From assembly GCA_009760855.2 (NCBI GenBank), contig WPIO01000006.1:6782001-6846000 (forward strand): 64,000 nucleotides of DNA, in the 5' to 3' direction. The notes beneath the pieces are model-generated. The model was not told the origin of the DNA. It ran no database searches and saw only the letters and a program-made list of their open reading frames with translations. Origin of the DNA: Cristatella mucedo. Its lineage: Eukaryota > Bryozoa > Phylactolaemata > Cristatellidae. Positions 23,758-37,300 of the stretch are shown here, piece after piece. A program made the translations under genes and the position numbers. Numbering within the stretch: the stretch's first letter is position 1; each line of letters starts with the position of its first letter.

Positions 23758-23890
23758 CGGTAATAATATTAATAATAATAATAATAATGTAATAATGATG
23801 AAAATAATAATGCATTTGATATAGCGCCCTCGGAGAACCTAATCTCTTTCTAGGCACTTTACATGTGCTGCGAAGGAAGCACGATCGAGT
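23758..23890 (-). mobile_element. LINE A 3' tail fragment
   Basis: Irregular TAATAATAA run, then the complement of the hairpin tail (ATAGCGCCCTCGGAGAACC, TTTCTAGGCACTTTACAT) and GCGAAGGAAGCACGATCGA. Confidence 0.85.
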
Positions 23891-24465
23891 GCTCGCAGTG
23901 CGAGCCTGGCCCGCGTGGGCGATAACTCTCGAATGCGATGGCAACTGATCTTTACGGGCTGTGCCGCCACGCTGCGGTGGCTACGCGAGTGCGCGGGCGC
24001 GCGCGCGTGCGAAGGGTCTTGAAGCCGCACCGCGTCTCTCCAGAAGACGGCGCTGACGGACGCAGGCGCACGCAGCTCCTGCGTCCACCAGAGGCGCTAC
24101 AGCTTAGAGGTGACGAGCTGTGTCCGGTACTAGACTGTGCTTGCGAGTCACCACTAGTATCCGACTGTTTCGCCGCGAAGCTCATTCGAGCCTGTCTTTT
24201 TGGGCTGCACAGTCAAAGCAAACTTTGTACTTTCTATTGTGTCTCGCGAACACTAGAGAAGGGCGTGGGGCCCACGCAGTTCGCCGTAGTCACGAAACAG
24301 GCACACTCACTTCCGCCAGCCTCTTCAAGGCCACCATCTACTTTGGTATATATGCCGAAACTGATCGCTTGCGTCCCCAGATCGGACGGCTCGAACCTGC
24401 GACACGTGCTAGGATTGACCGAAGCACAGCCGCCAACAAACAGGAATATGTGAATTTAAAATGAT
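23891..24465. other. GC-rich intergenic block
   Basis: The open frame at 23938-24453 matches no family I know and overlaps a second frame of equal quality. Confidence 0.4.
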
Positions 24466-24469
24466 TACC

Positions 24470-24585
24470 GTCAGTGAAATCCGCAAGTTGAGGTTATTAA
24501 AAATTATTTAAATTTACTTTTAATTAATAAATTGATTTTATTAAATAAATAAATTATTGAAATTATTGAAAATTACTCAGCTGTA
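24470..24585. repeat. AT-rich low-complexity stretch
   Basis: Almost only A and T with TTATTAAA, AAATAAAT and ATTGAAATTATTGAAA short repeats. Confidence 0.8.
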
Positions 24586-26335
24586 ATATCAACTTGAGTT
24601 CTCAGGAATACATCAACGTATATAATTTTAAATGCGATTCCGTCCCTGAGTCCTTCCCTAAGCATAACTCTCTAACGTTTCGCAAAAGCCTCATGAAGTC
24701 CTGCTATGATGCAACAGCTATGATGAGTGTCGCGACGAAATTATCAGTAGACATAATTATACTGGTATCTACTAAATACAGTCTCACACTTAAAACTGAA
24801 CTATCAATTTTGCTATCTGTGACTGGTGTGTTAGGGATGAGCAGACTTTTGATCCGCTACTTCTTTAACTACTTATTAAAACGCTGTAGCGATTATCTCT
24901 CAGTGGAATAGATTAAAATGAAGAGCTGACCTTGACAGTCAGACTTGGCGACGGTCTACGGTTCGGTGAGTCCTTGCAGCTGAGCCTTTACGCAACTGTA
25001 CGCTTGTATTTAACGTCTTTAATTTTCAAATTGGAAATCTCTTATCGGCGATTTTTTCGCAGGTTCGCGCAGCCACGCCCATAAAATCGAGCTCACGTCA
25101 GATCGTCTACGATTGAGCGCATAACTAACGAGTTTCACGGAATATCGCATAATCCGGATTAGACGTGGATTATTACCACGTAAGGCTGATGGACTGGAGC
25201 AGCACAGAATGATTACCTTCAAAATGTTTGCCAGGGTCGCTCGAAGCAGAGTTAGTGTCGTAAACTTCGAAAGACTTTTAAAAGATTAATTCGGGCCAGA
25301 CGCTGCCGGCAGGGAGAAGGATCGTTGACGGCGAGAGGAAGCTGAGAGCTCGCTTGTTTTACCGGAAGATGCAGGTAGGCACGCTAGGCACGCGTCATTT
25401 TTGACGGGCGCGAGACGCTAAAGGTCCAACAATCCCCGTTGCAGTTGTGTTAAGTAGACAGCTTCCTTTGGGGATCGTCGTAATGAAGGTGCCGTTTGCC
25501 GCTCCTCGGATTCCGTCTGACGTCGTTAATGCAAATGCGTACATATAAATGAGGAGTAATAGAGAAAGTATGCAAATTCAGTCCAGGCGTCAAAGCGCGC
25601 CAGGACGCGCGGTAGATGGCCAAGGATGGCGGGCTGGTATGTCGATAATGAGCCAAGAAGCGGCTGAGAATAACGCTGGAATAACGCTGCGCAACGCTAA
25701 GACGTCTCGAATGCAGCGCACTTTAACAACATGCACGACGAAGGTGCGCGTTGGTAAAAGCGGAAACAGCGACGCGCCGGGGGCGCGTGCGAACAGCGTG
25801 GCTGCCGGAAAGCACTGTAGCTCTCTAATCTGGAGGCCATGTTTCGAATGGTTGAGAGCACAGACTAGGACGCGTTAAAAGCTAGCCTCTCTGGTAACGA
25901 TGGTCGAAACAAAAAACAGGCCTCAACGAGACGCAGAATTGATCAAAGGTCACCGATGCGCCACCGCGGAAGTGCCCGGACGCGTGGCAGGGCAGGTGCA
26001 GCAGACGCTCTGAATGCTTGCATCATTTTTTTTCCGACTCCGACTCGCACCGCTCGCAGCTGCACCGTCGAGCTTCGCTCGCGCCGTCTTCTGGCAGGTG
26101 ACGCATGCTCTCGGAGGAGAGTAGCTGTGAAAAAACGCACGCTGCAAGCGGGACGTGGCGGCTTGCACTTCCGGACAGAACTGACTGGGCCGCAAACGCA
26201 AAAAGGCGCTCGCGGCGGCGCTAGTCCCAGCTGACGCGCACGACGCCTAGCGGCGGTACCGTGAACCTCGCATTTCGCGGCAAGCGAATCGCGCGTGCGG
26301 CTGCTTGGCGCGCCCGTGCACGCGCTCGCGGGCGC
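24586..26335. other. Intergenic, nothing recognised
   Basis: Mixed composition, turning GC-rich after 25950. No exon, RNA or repeat family was recognised. Confidence 0.4.
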
Positions 26336-26339
26336 GCCG

Positions 26340-26508
26340 ACAGCAATGCCTGTGCATGCCACCCCTAACTATATTATTCATGTTGCTTATCAAGCATGAT
26401 ATTACTCACCATTCAATCGCGTTTCCCTTTGCAACAAATGTAAAGCGCCTAGAATGAGATTGAGTTCTCTGAGGGCACTTTATCAAGTGCATTATTATTA
26501 TTATTATA
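26340..26508 (+). mobile_element. LINE A 3' end
   Basis: Starts within the 3' UTR (CTGTGCATGCCACCCCTAAC) and runs through the tail AAAGCGCCTAGAATGAGATT...GAGGGCACTTTATC to (ATT)n. Confidence 0.9.
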
Positions 26509-26714
26509 ATGACTAGCTCTCCTAATTTATATGTAAGCGCAAAGCCCCTCTCTGGAAACCTGGCAGTCGCTTTGGGGGGCACGTCGGGCTGTGGGGTGCT
26601 AAAGGTGACGTTCAAGGCTGCTCGCAGCGTCAGGGTAGCCTTCCTGGCTACGAGGGGAGGGCTAAAGCCACTCAGCACCCGCCAATAAATAAACAATTCA
26701 TATATATATATATA

Positions 26715-26776
26715 TAATTTCTCTTCGGGCGCTATATATATATATATATATATATATAGCGCCCGAAGAGAAATTA
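26715..26776. repeat. Perfect 62-bp palindrome (S1 fold-back)
   Basis: TAATTTCTCTTCGGGCGC, then (TA)13, then the exact complement of the left arm. Centre at 26745/26746. The right arm belongs to the S1 SINE at 26745-26890; the left arm is a second, inverted copy of the S1 3' end. Confidence 0.95.
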
Positions 26777-26890
26777 ATCTATATTCAGGCGCTTCACATG
26801 TGCCACGGGGCTCGAGCTCGCGACCTCGGAGAGACCTAGGTCGAGGCGAACACCTTAACCGCTGGGCTAAACCAGCGTTCGTGGTTCTGC
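26745..26890 (-). mobile_element. S1 tRNA-derived SINE
   Basis: On the minus strand it starts with a tRNA-like head: TTAGCCCAGCGGTTAAGGTG (A box), then a region with GGTCTCTCCGAGGTCGCGAG in the B-box position. It continues through CCGTGGCACATGTGAAGCGCCTGAAT and the GAAGAG...GGGCGCTATA tail. Same layout as the copy at 56165-56304. About 145 bp. Confidence 0.85.
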
Positions 26891-26904
26891 TGCTGCTCAG
26901 TCGG

Positions 26905-27426
26905 CGTTTACTGAGCGAGCCGGCTGACTTGCATTCTTTTCAAGTTGAGCGTATGAACAGGTAGTGCGATTCTCGTTCGAGCAAAACCCGCATTGAGCAT
27001 TTGAGATATTTCCATTTTGAAGAACCTTTATCGGAGGACGTGGCGACAGACGGACAACTACGCCACGCGGATACGGTCGGTCTCAATGTTATTCCCTTTT
27101 CCTGCTAGCCTATGCAAGCACTAATTTCATTGCATCCCTCTACACGCTAAATCGCTACTTTTTTTAGCAAGACAGGTACATACGACGGACCGCTCTCTCC
27201 CACGAGTCGCGCCGCCCACACAGCTGCAGCCTGGCAAGGTCAAGGTATAAACGTAGATATACCTCGTAGCGACGCATCCATTTTAGAGGAACAACAATTG
27301 CTGCTTCATTCTTAAATCGATAATATTTTCAAAAAAATATATATATTTCAGCACATTCTGTTAGGATCTAGTTCTCAATTAACACTATAGCGGTGAACAT
27401 CTACTTCCGCATTTTATGCCGGCAAT
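26905..27426. promoter_or_regulatory. Upstream region of RPF1
   Basis: About 520 bp between the S1 SINE and the RPF1 start, expected to hold the promoter and 5' UTR. No clear TATA box at a convincing spacing was identified. AT-rich sequence (AAAAATATATATATTTCAG) lies at about 27333-27352. Confidence 0.35.
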
Positions 27427-30400
27427 ATGGAGCCGCGCCGCCGTAAGCGTGCTGTAGCCGATGATGAAGAATTCGTGCCAGCGCCCAATATATCCAGTAT
27501 AAAGAACAAGTTGCGCAGACAGGAAGCTTACATTAAGTTAAAGCGCGAGCGTAAAAAGAGAAAACTTAGTGAAAAGAAACAGAACAAGAAAGAACGGGAT
27601 GCCCTTGGTGAGTTTACGTGCCCCACCTATCGCAGCTCAGGCGCAGTGACTTTTTTGTCGAGCGGCGCGCCTGCGAACGCTAGGACACGCCTAAATTGTA
27701 GGAGAAGATGCTCCGCCAAAGAAAGTACCGAAGACTATCGAAAACCAAAGGGTCTACGATGAAACCATGTGTAGCCCGGAAGACGAAGAGGTTAGTTGAT
27801 TCGTGACACCTCATACAGCTGCCTAGCTCTACTTCGAGAGCTCTACTAGAGCTAATCGCGTTCTCTTGACGTGCCCGCTACTTGCCTTTGTTCTTGCTGT
27901 ACGTGCCAGATTAGCGACCAGCTTTACCGCGTGTCTGTCGTACCCGATGCGTGCCAACTTAGTGCCCAACCATAGTGAAATTGCTTCCCCTTGAAGCCTA
28001 CTAGCTAGTTGGGATCGCCCATTGTATTTTGTTTGAATGTACAAAGTCCACTGCGAGCTTTATCTGAATGTAATTTATCGGCTGATGTAGAAGTCATCGT
28101 GTTAATTTCAAAAAAACCTTAATAGAACATTTGTATAGTGCCCTGAGAGAACCTAATCTATTTCTAGGCACTTTACATATGCTGTAAAGAAAAGAGCACA
28201 GTGTTTGCTAATACTGCATTGCGGTTTCGGGCCTGTTCCATAAAGTTGTTGACTCAGCCTTCTTGTATAGGTCATAGAAGCTCCACATATACTAAAGTAC
28301 TTAAATACTTAGTTTGTATTGTGATTCACTGCCGATGGCTTCTTTCCCTACCCCTCGATCAGATTGAGCACTTTAGTTTGTGGAATTGAGACGATCTCTT
28401 TTGTGGGCCTACGTGTCTGACGGCCTTCAGTCCACCTTAGAGCAAACTGTTGTTTATCACTAGTCGCTCAAGAAGTATGAAGGACAGAACTCGATGGCCC
28501 AGAACAGCTCGTATCATCGTAGGCTCGATCGTGAGGTAACCCTTCAGTGAAATCGCCTTGTATAAACTAGTTGTGGTGTTTACAATGGTTAAGCCTTCCA
28601 TCCCTATCCTTCCTCCAAACCTATTGAGGCTCAATCCTCCGAGCTGAATCTCTGCAGCAGTGCTTCTGGAACTGCAAAATGATCTAAAAACCACGGAGAC
28701 ATTGACCAGCCTCCATGTAATTTAGGTGGCTGGAGTGTTGTGGCATAGCCTGTTGTCGACTTTTTGTAGTGTGTGATTCCTTTATGCTGTGAAAATAAAT
28801 AAAAACCATAGCAACGTAAGATATAGTTGTGTTGCTTCTATCTTCAACGTCTATCACATCCTGCATGAGATTTCATCGCCAGTATTCACTTATCATTAAG
28901 GAAAGCCTTCAGGCCGTGTATGTATCTGTGACCGAGAATGGATGACTGTAAACCACGTTCTAAACTCTTGACGTCTGCTCGTAAGATTACTCAGTTTAGT
29001 AGTTCCGAGTATTCACCAGAAATATCAGTTTCTGTGTACATTAGCTTGAGTGCATGTGCATGCAACTAGATAGCTAATGTAAAGATACTTTTAGAGTCAG
29101 TCATTGGACTTAGCCAGCAATTGCTTAGGGAGGGCTTTGGCTATACATTGCCAGAGCCTGCCAATGTTAGGAGGCACAAGCCCGTGCTGCCAGGTATATT
29201 TGTCTTTCACTCTTGAGCTGATTGTCATTTCTTTTTTGTGTGCAGGCTGTTTTTGCACTGTATTCTGCATTCAATGAGAAGGCTACTGGCACAGAAAAGT
29301 GTGATGGATGGATAGGAAGTGCTGTCGTGCCTGTACTACCTTCTGGAGAAGGACTTTGGTACCTGCATGTTAGTCAAACCAGCAGTTCGTGCTACACGTT
29401 CTATGCAAGTCATTCCACACTTAAGAAGTTGGTTTTCCGCAAATTTTTCCAACTGACGGCTACATATAGTAACGCCTGAGTGTGCTGCTAGTAACTCAAA
29501 CCTATTCATGTAGATTAAAACCAACTAAACAGCAATTTGTACTGGTGACTAAATTTTGGAAAATTGCACTTCAAAAATTAAAAACAAAAAACCCTGAATT
29601 TAACCTCCTCCCTTTTATGTTAACAATGTTATGTAGCTTAGAGTATGCAGACGTAACTCGGGAGCTGGTGTGGTCATCTAATGAAAGATTATTTTCGATA
29701 GGGTGTCGGCGCCTTGGTAGCTTTCACTCAGCATGTAAAAGACTACAAAGAATTGTGGGCTGCAGTACTCGAATCCACAACATTGACAGTGTCTCTCATG
29801 CGCCTTATGCCGGGTCAAGAACCCGGGCCATATCGACTAGCATTGTCGGGTGTGAGCCGAGAGGCATGGTCCTCGGTTTAGGCTGGGTGCTGCAATTCCC
29901 CGACCACAGAAAGGGATTACCAAAATTTCACTTCCTATCCTTTTGTTCTGTATTGTTTTGTTCCAATATAAACTTGAAATTGCACAATTTTTTCTTTGTA
30001 AATGGGCTCACGAGCATTGTTGCTTTTGATCCATTTCTAAACATAGAAACTAATTAGTGACCCTTTCTCCACAATTTTTTAAGTCAAAGAGAAACCCAAC
30101 ATGCAGCCGTGGTGTGCCTTACTGTTGTGGTCCAGCAGTCTTCGAAAGATGGTAAAACTAATCGCATTAGCTGAATTTGCTTGTGTCGGCAACCTTTTTT
30201 AAGGTCTTTGCATAGTTTACTTCGAAAGCTGAAATTGTGTCTACTTTGGATAGTATATAGTATGCATCATGTATCCACCCATCTTACATTGTGCCTTGTC
30301 TCGGTTACGAAGACATCCAAAAATGGAAGCATGTGTAACAAGTTATTTGTGTTGTGTAGTCAAAAGACAATTTAAAAATCTTCAGTTACTAGTGATGCAA

Positions 30401-33400
30401 GTAGTGCATCTGAACTCGGCTTGGCATCAGAAACATACCATGTTCAGAATGTGTCTGCTGAAAGTAAAAATTGTGATACCGTTTCTGGTATTGTGCCAAT
30501 GGCTATGACTCCCAAAACCTAGCCACTATAAACGATTCTAGCCTACCTCATCTCCTCACCTTGGTATCCGTCGATAGGGCAACCAGTCCCTAGTTTCATT
30601 GATCATCTAATTATGGATTTTTGTTCACTTTTCAAACTTTGTTTTCTTAATATTTCCTTGGTGGACATGGCTAATTGTTGGTTCATTTGCTTTTGGTAAT
30701 AAAACTTGTTCTTCACTGCTATTGCAACATTTGATGGGGACACTTTACCCTTCGATTGCAAAAAATTCGTATGGAACAACGATTCTGCAGACACGGCATG
30801 ACTTGGTGAACAGGGTAGCTTAGGGTTCGATTTCACGTATACTATTCATTTAGTGTGAGAACATATTAATTGTTTCTGGGAATTTATTCCTAAGGCTGCA
30901 TCGCCAATAGCACTGACACTCGGAGAAGCACAATTGTTGTATTTGCTATTTGTACTTTGAGTTGCAGTATGTATGCTTGTGCGTATTGCTGAGATAGTTT
31001 ACTAGTTGCCTTTGATGTATTCTTTATTCTTATTCAAGTTTTCTGCTCCTTGTTGCAAATGGCAATCTGCAATCACAGATCAAATAGAAAATAATCGGTT
31101 TTATAGCAAATGCACAGGATAAGTATATGAGTTTTACTGGTTCGAAGCTACCTCAATAGACTGCCCAGACTGTTGCCTGGTTGCTCTCACTTAGGTTGGG
31201 GGCCTGGGGCTATATGCCAGGATCTAGGTCGAGCTGCAGAATCAATGCCCACTACCTTCAGCAGGCACACACCGCTTGCAGTCACAAATCTAGTAGATAA
31301 TATCAAGGTTTCTGCTTAAAGTTTTGCTGACATGTTGGTCTCTGAATTGTGCTGAGGCTGAGGCTAGACAGAAACAAGGCTGAACTTGATCGCGCCGAAC
31401 CTTGCCAATCATAGCACGTTTACATTTTCTCAATCAGAAGGGAGTCTGCAGGATGGTTGCCCTGTGGCCTGGCAGCCTACGTGCAAGCCTCCTTTTGGTA
31501 TGCCGACCATAATAGTAATTTCTTGTCACTGTGGGTGCACGTACCAAGTGATTACCGAAAGTGTTAAAGTATACTTAAATATGGTAATACATAATGTTGG
31601 AAAATGAAAGCATCAGTTTAGCGATGGAAGGGACTACTGGGCTGCAGCACTCATTGCCGATCCTTAAGCCTGAAGGTGGTGAATTTGATCTGTCTCCTTT
31701 GTAATTGGCCAGCCGGCAACACCAAGATTGAACTGCAAAAAAAAACTGTTGGCAAAGTGGCTACTTTTTTTTTAGAAATGCCTAGAGTCATCGTATACCA
31801 GTTTATGCTTTATGTTGTTGCTCTGTGAAACTGCTTGTTGTGTTGCAGGTCGTGCAAGATGAGCAGGAAGATGAAATGGCCTCATACTTTGCGCGTGATA
31901 GTGCACCCAAAATATTGATCACAAGTAGTGATCGTCCTAAAGGCCGGACAGTCATGTTTTGCAAGCAACTGGAAGCTGTTATACCCAACAGCAGCTATTA
32001 TTACCGCCGTGGGCTGGACCTTAAAAAGATTGTACCTCAGGCCAAGAGTCGAGAATACACAGATGTTATTATTATAAATGAAGATAGAGGCGAGCCAAAT
32101 GGCCTTGTTCTAACTCACTTGCCTGATGGACCTACAGCTTATTTCAGATTGAGCAGTGTACGCTTGAAGGTATGTTGGTTTTTTTTGGCACTTTTGCTTT
32201 ACCCGGGCTAGTTTAATATTTGTGTGGCATTCGGGGAGCAGTTCCTATGCACGCCACTGTGGCTTCCTCTCATGACTATGAGGTGCATGCTGTCTGAGAG
32301 TAGGATGCTGCCGTTAGATGGTAAAAGAAGTTTATTGTGACTTCATTTAGGTAATAGCTTACCGCAAGAACAAGCTCTTCCATCTCGAGTATTGTAGGAC
32401 TCCCATATGGTTGCTATTGATCCTTATGTGTTGTGAGTAAACTTGCATTGACATGGTTCTTTCTAAGTATTAAGTTACTTGCACTACATCATAATTTTGA
32501 AACATGCTGAAGAACTGGCAAGAGTGTCAATTGCTACTGTAGGGTAACTATGTATTAACACTACTGTAAATCAGCATAGTTATGGGTGTTTCAGCCCATT
32601 CGTTGTGCCGAGAGGATAAGCAAGGGGCATGTTGCAACCCTTGAAGCACCCAAGGAACTTAATCCTCCTCCAAGATAGGCTAGTCCTGGACAGCTAGAGG
32701 TTTCTCGTTCTTTCTTGCAAATAGGTTTTTTTAGGTTAAGCACTGGCTATATGATGATTGTATGATTCTAGCTAATTTGACGAATATTCTAATGCCTGCT
32801 TATAAAGCATTCTTAAATGATCAAGTAATGTATGGACTTCGGATTACTGCTCGGGTAGATGACATGCAAATCTTCAGTCCCTGATCCAGACGAATACCCC
32901 TGTGTTGGTAAGCGTAAAAATCGGCTCATGATCATCTGCCTATTTGACCCTAAGGTACTGAATATCTTTCGTCTTTAATGGTGTTGTATTTGATGCTCTG
33001 CCGTATACATGAGAGATATCTGCTTAGTGTGAGCCGAAATCGTACCCCTACTAGTGCAATCCTGTTTGTCTAATTTTCTTCTTGACAGGTACCCCTTGCT
33101 TAGATATAAGCTTTGAAAACAAGAGCCATATTTGTGTAGTGTCAGAATGAGCTCTTTTGAAGCCAGAAGGTTCATCTGGTCAACTCTCTGAAGCAAATTC
33201 TGCTTGTCTGAGATCATTAACATGCAACCATGTTTTACCAGTTTTCTTTTGTGTATTATGATCTCTTGCTAGTGGATGACCTGATCAGATGGATGACTTG
33301 ACCGCACGCTTAGCAACTGTCGTGCTTTAGTTATCCTTTGCTGGTGATGGTTTCCTGTCCACTTTTTTTATTTTGATCGTTTGCACATCTGCTGTCATAA

Positions 33401-33768
33401 TTTTGTAGAAAGAGATTAAGAGAGTGGGCGACATGACGAAACACTTGCCTGAAGTTATCCTTAATAACTTTAACACGCGTCTGGGGCATACTATTGGACG
33501 CCTTCTGGCTGCGCTCTTTCCCCACGACCCAGAATTTCAAGGCAGACGTGTAGTCACTTTTCATAATCAGCGTGACTACGTCTTCTTCAGACATCATCGT
33601 TACCAGTTCCGCAACGAAAAACGAGTGGGTCTGCATGAGCTAGGACCTCGTTTCACCCTAAAGCTTCGTTCACTGCAAAAAGGTACATTCGACAGCAAGT
33701 TTGGTGAATATGAGTGGGTTCATAAACGCCACGAAATGGAAACCAGTCGCCGCCGGTTCTTCTTATAA
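27427..33768 (+). CDS. RPF1: Ribosome production factor 1 (Brix domain)
   Basis: RPF1 is a nucleolar Brix-family protein needed for pre-rRNA processing and 60S subunit assembly. Four exons: 27427-27607, 27702-27790, 31849-32169 and 33409-33768, giving 316 residues. All introns are GT-AG and phases fit (1, 0, 0). The N-terminus is basic ([20 protein letters not shown]). Exon 2 gives [14 protein letters not shown]. Exon 3 opens the Brix domain: SPKILIT-type motif ([16 protein letters not shown]), then [17 protein letters not shown] and [12 protein letters not shown]-type sequence. Exon 4 gives [15 protein letters not shown] and ends [19 protein letters not shown] and SRRRFFL. Human RPF1 is somewhat longer (about 349 residues), mainly at the N-terminus. 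The first Met is in a good context (AATATGG). The gene looks intact. Confidence 0.96.
28126..28200 (-). mobile_element. LINE A 3' tail in RPF1 intron 2
   Basis: About 75 bp: ACATTTGTATAGTGCCCTGAG, hairpin complement TTTCTAGGCACTTTACATATGC. No (TAA)n end remains. The rest of intron 2 (27791-31848) shows no recognised repeat or exon. Confidence 0.75.
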
Positions 33769-35400
33769 GATGCCCATGGGTTTGTATTATTTACCAGTGA
33801 AGGTCGACCTGATGTGCCAGACAGCATGCGTCAGCATTGCAGAACATCACTAGTCTGAACAAATGGTGAGGCTACTGCCTGCATTCAAGTTGGCATCTTC
33901 TATGTATGGAATGGTCTGCTGCTGAGGCCTAGTCTACATCCATTTTCAGCCTTGATAACATGCCATCAATGCTGATGGGTTGCTTAGGCTGAAACTTATT
34001 CGATTCCAAGCCTACTTGGTTCGTAATTTTAGGACGTGTTTATATTAGACACGATCTTTTCGGTCGAATAAGTTATTGTAAGTAAACATGGTCTTTATAA
34101 TGACGAGTGTTTTAGATATATTCCGCTGTTTTATATATATTATGTTCTCTTAAAAATGGTACGCGTATGGTTTTGGTGCTGCTCCTTAGGTGTTCTCAGT
34201 CAATTTTTCCTTACCAGGGCCGACTGAGGAGAATCTCAGGATAATGCATACTGATGTGTTGGTCTTGTCATGAGTGATGTTGTATAACAAATGCAGCTAA
34301 GTTTGTATGTCTGTCTTCTTGCGGATATGGTTTGGTAGTGGTGAAGCCTGAACTATATCTTAACATATTGGTCACAGGTTTTGCTGGAGTTGCCACACTG
34401 TAGCCCCTCTTGGGCTGGATAATCATTCAAGTCAAGCTCATTTTTTCGTTGGTAATTGGTGATACTGCTGATCTAAAACGGATCTGCTAGTCCATTGCTT
34501 CTTATGGATGAAGGGGGTGACGCGATCTTGTGCCAGGATGATTAGCATGGGACTGTAGGCCGGTTCACCTAAGCAAAACATGGCATTCTGGTCTTGGACT
34601 TGCTAGTATCAGTAGCCAGACTACTGCTTTTTACGATTTAAGTACTTTTATTTAATTGTATTGTGGGTACAGAATGACTTGCAGCTCTTGACAAGCTGTT
34701 GTTTCGGAAGAGCACAGAGTAGATGACTGGTCTATTTAGCTTCCAAGTAAATACAGCACAGCTGAAAACTCCTGAACGAAGCATCTTTCCAAAAATAGCT
34801 GCTTTTAACAATTTAATTTACGTGTTTCCTGGGAGTGATTCGTTTGGAAAAGGCAGGTGTCGGAAACAGTGCGAGTCCATCAATATAAGCTGTGGCAAAC
34901 ATATGGACCACTATTTTAACCCGCCAATGAAGAATAAGAAGAGGTCCCACAATGATGTTTTAATAGAAACTTTTAATTGCTGTATTTATTCCTTACTATT
35001 GATGGTTCGAAGCGTTTCAATGTGTCGATTATCAGTATAATAATTACTGCTAGTATCCTTGTGCCTGTAAACTGGGTTAAGTTACAAAAAATGAGCGAAA
35101 ATCTCAGCAAAGAACATTAGTATGTTAGCCAATTAGGAGCCACCATTGAAGATATTGACAAAAGAATTACCCGAGGATGGATACGGAGAATAAGGATTTT
35201 AGAAAGTCTACTACTTTCACAGGCGAAATGTCCGATTTCTTTGAGGTATTGGCTGGATTTGGCATGATGTTAGGCTGGAAAGCAATGTGACCAGGTGTAC
35301 TGCTTTCAGCCACTAAACGTCAGAGACTACTAACGCAGAAACAAGGCCACATCAATGCTACCTTCCCCACCTCGGAAGGGCAAATATCAAGAGAATACAT
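33769..35400. other. RPF1 3' flank, nothing recognised
   Basis: Contains the RPF1 3' UTR, whose end cannot be fixed because no canonical AATAAA was found in the first kilobase. The frame at 34723-35040 matches no known family. Confidence 0.4.
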
Positions 35401-35403
35401 AAC

Positions 35404-35640
35404 GAGCAACTATCGAATAATTGTTTACGATACTGTCAAAATAAAATACTGGAAATGGGATCTCACGATTCGACAATTTTTACATTAAAAGGTGAGCATT
35501 AAGAAAATGATTTGGCAAACGAAGTCAAACCAGAAGCAATGTCGCTACGAATAACAGATATACCGTTTTCTATTTCATATCGACTTGTCCCAACTTGTAA
35601 AACCTCGGCTGTACATCGTAGTACACGTGCCCCACAAGTT
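35404..35640 (+). repeat. Left arm of a diverged long inverted repeat
   Basis: Imperfect inverted counterpart of 37329-37560. Shared blocks, in order and inverted: GAATAATTGTTTACGATAC, GGAAATGGGATCT, AAACCAGAAGCAAT, TACGAATAAC, and CGACTTG-TCCCAACTTGT followed by CCT and GTACATCG. Arms are about 230 bp. Confidence 0.7.
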
Positions 35641-35859
35641 AAGGTACCTGTTTGTGATTTTTATGCAGCATTTAAAGTCTAGCAGTGTGTCTTGTAATTT
35701 TCAGAGCTCAGCCAATACTAGACGGATCAGCATTAATGTGAAGTTTATGGACATTGGGTGACAGGTATGGTAAAACTTGTATAAAGGGAAATCAGTCGTG
35801 AGCTACTGCAGTATTACAAGCAGAGCTTAACATACTCTAACTTTAACGCTGGTCCATCT

Positions 35860-37300
35860 AGCTAATCACTCCACAGAGTCAGCATTGCTTCGGGTATACA
35901 ACGACCTACTTAGGAATGCAGACATGGGTAGAGCGTCTCTGCTTGTTTGGCTTGATCTTTCGGCAGCTTTTGACACCATCGATCACAAAGTTCTTCTAGA
36001 GCGCCTCTCATCTCGCCTGGGCATCACTGGCACTGCTCTGCAATGGTTCAGGTCCTATCTCAGTGGGAGACTCCAGAGTATTGACGTGAATGGACAAAGA
36101 TCATCTGAAGTACCTCTGAAATATGGAGTACCTCAGGGCTCCGTGCTAGGTCCGGTTCTTTTCACAGTTTATACTCTGCCTCTTGCTGATGTGATTGCCA
36201 AGCACAATCTAGGCTTTCACTTCTATGCGGATGACACTCAGTTGTACCTTTGCTTCGATCGCTCCCAGCCTTCGAGCACCTCAAATTCTCTAAACTCACT
36301 AGCTGCATGCATTGATGACATCCGCTCATGGATGGCAGCAAATTTTCTAAAACTTAACGATGATAAAACCAACTTACTAGTTATGGGCAAACCCAGTGTG
36401 ATCCAGAGATTGGACAGGCTGACTCTCAAAATTGGCTCTGCCAGCATATCTCCTGTCGAATCAGCTCGAAATCTAGGTGTCATATTCCAAAGCGACCTCT
36501 CGTTAGACGACCATATCAGCTCCACGGTCAAATCTGCCTATTTTCAGCTTCATAATATTGCTAAAATTCGGGCTTGTTTAGATAAGGATACCACGTCTAA
36601 GTTGGTCCATGCATTCGTGACATCCCGTCTCGACTTCTGCAACTCACTGCTTACTGGCCTACTAGCACGTGCGATCAGGCGATTGCAGCTGGTGCAAAAC
36701 TCGGCAGCTAGACTTGTCTGCCATGAGCGTCACAGTTGCCACATTACTCCACTTCCCGCCGACCTGCACTGGCTACCGGTCAAGCAACGGATTGACTTCA
36801 AGGTTTTGTCGCTCACTTTTAGGTCCCTTCATTCTATGGCTCCAGCCTATCTGTCGGATATACTACCCCATCAGGCCAAGCATCGTACCACGCGCTTTTC
36901 GGAATCCGACAGTCTAGAAATACCTCGTACAAACCTCAAATCCTTTGGAGACGGTGCATTTAGTTCGTATGCTCCCAAAGCCTGGAACTCCCTCCCGACC
37001 TGCGTCAGAACATTCCCTGACCTGACCATATTTAAAAGGAACCTAAAAACACACCTATTTAGGACAGCATTTAGTGGGTCCTGTGATTCGTCCTTGATGT
37101 GCTTATGCGTGCTGACACTGTGCATGCTGCCACGAACCACATTTGCATGCTGACCCTGTGCATGTTACCCCTAACCATATTATTCATTTCGTTTGTTTTT
37201 CAAGCATGATTTTACTTACCATTCAATTGCATTTCACTTTACAGCAAATGTAAAGTGCCTAGAGAGAGATTTAGTTCTCTGAGGGTGCTTTGTCAAGTGA

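Noticed and set aside
22907-23944. 345-codon minus and 230-codon plus frames with TDGR or PSVR repeats
   Set aside because: They follow from the (CCGT)n array, which is open in every frame because 4 and 3 share no factor and no unit makes a stop.
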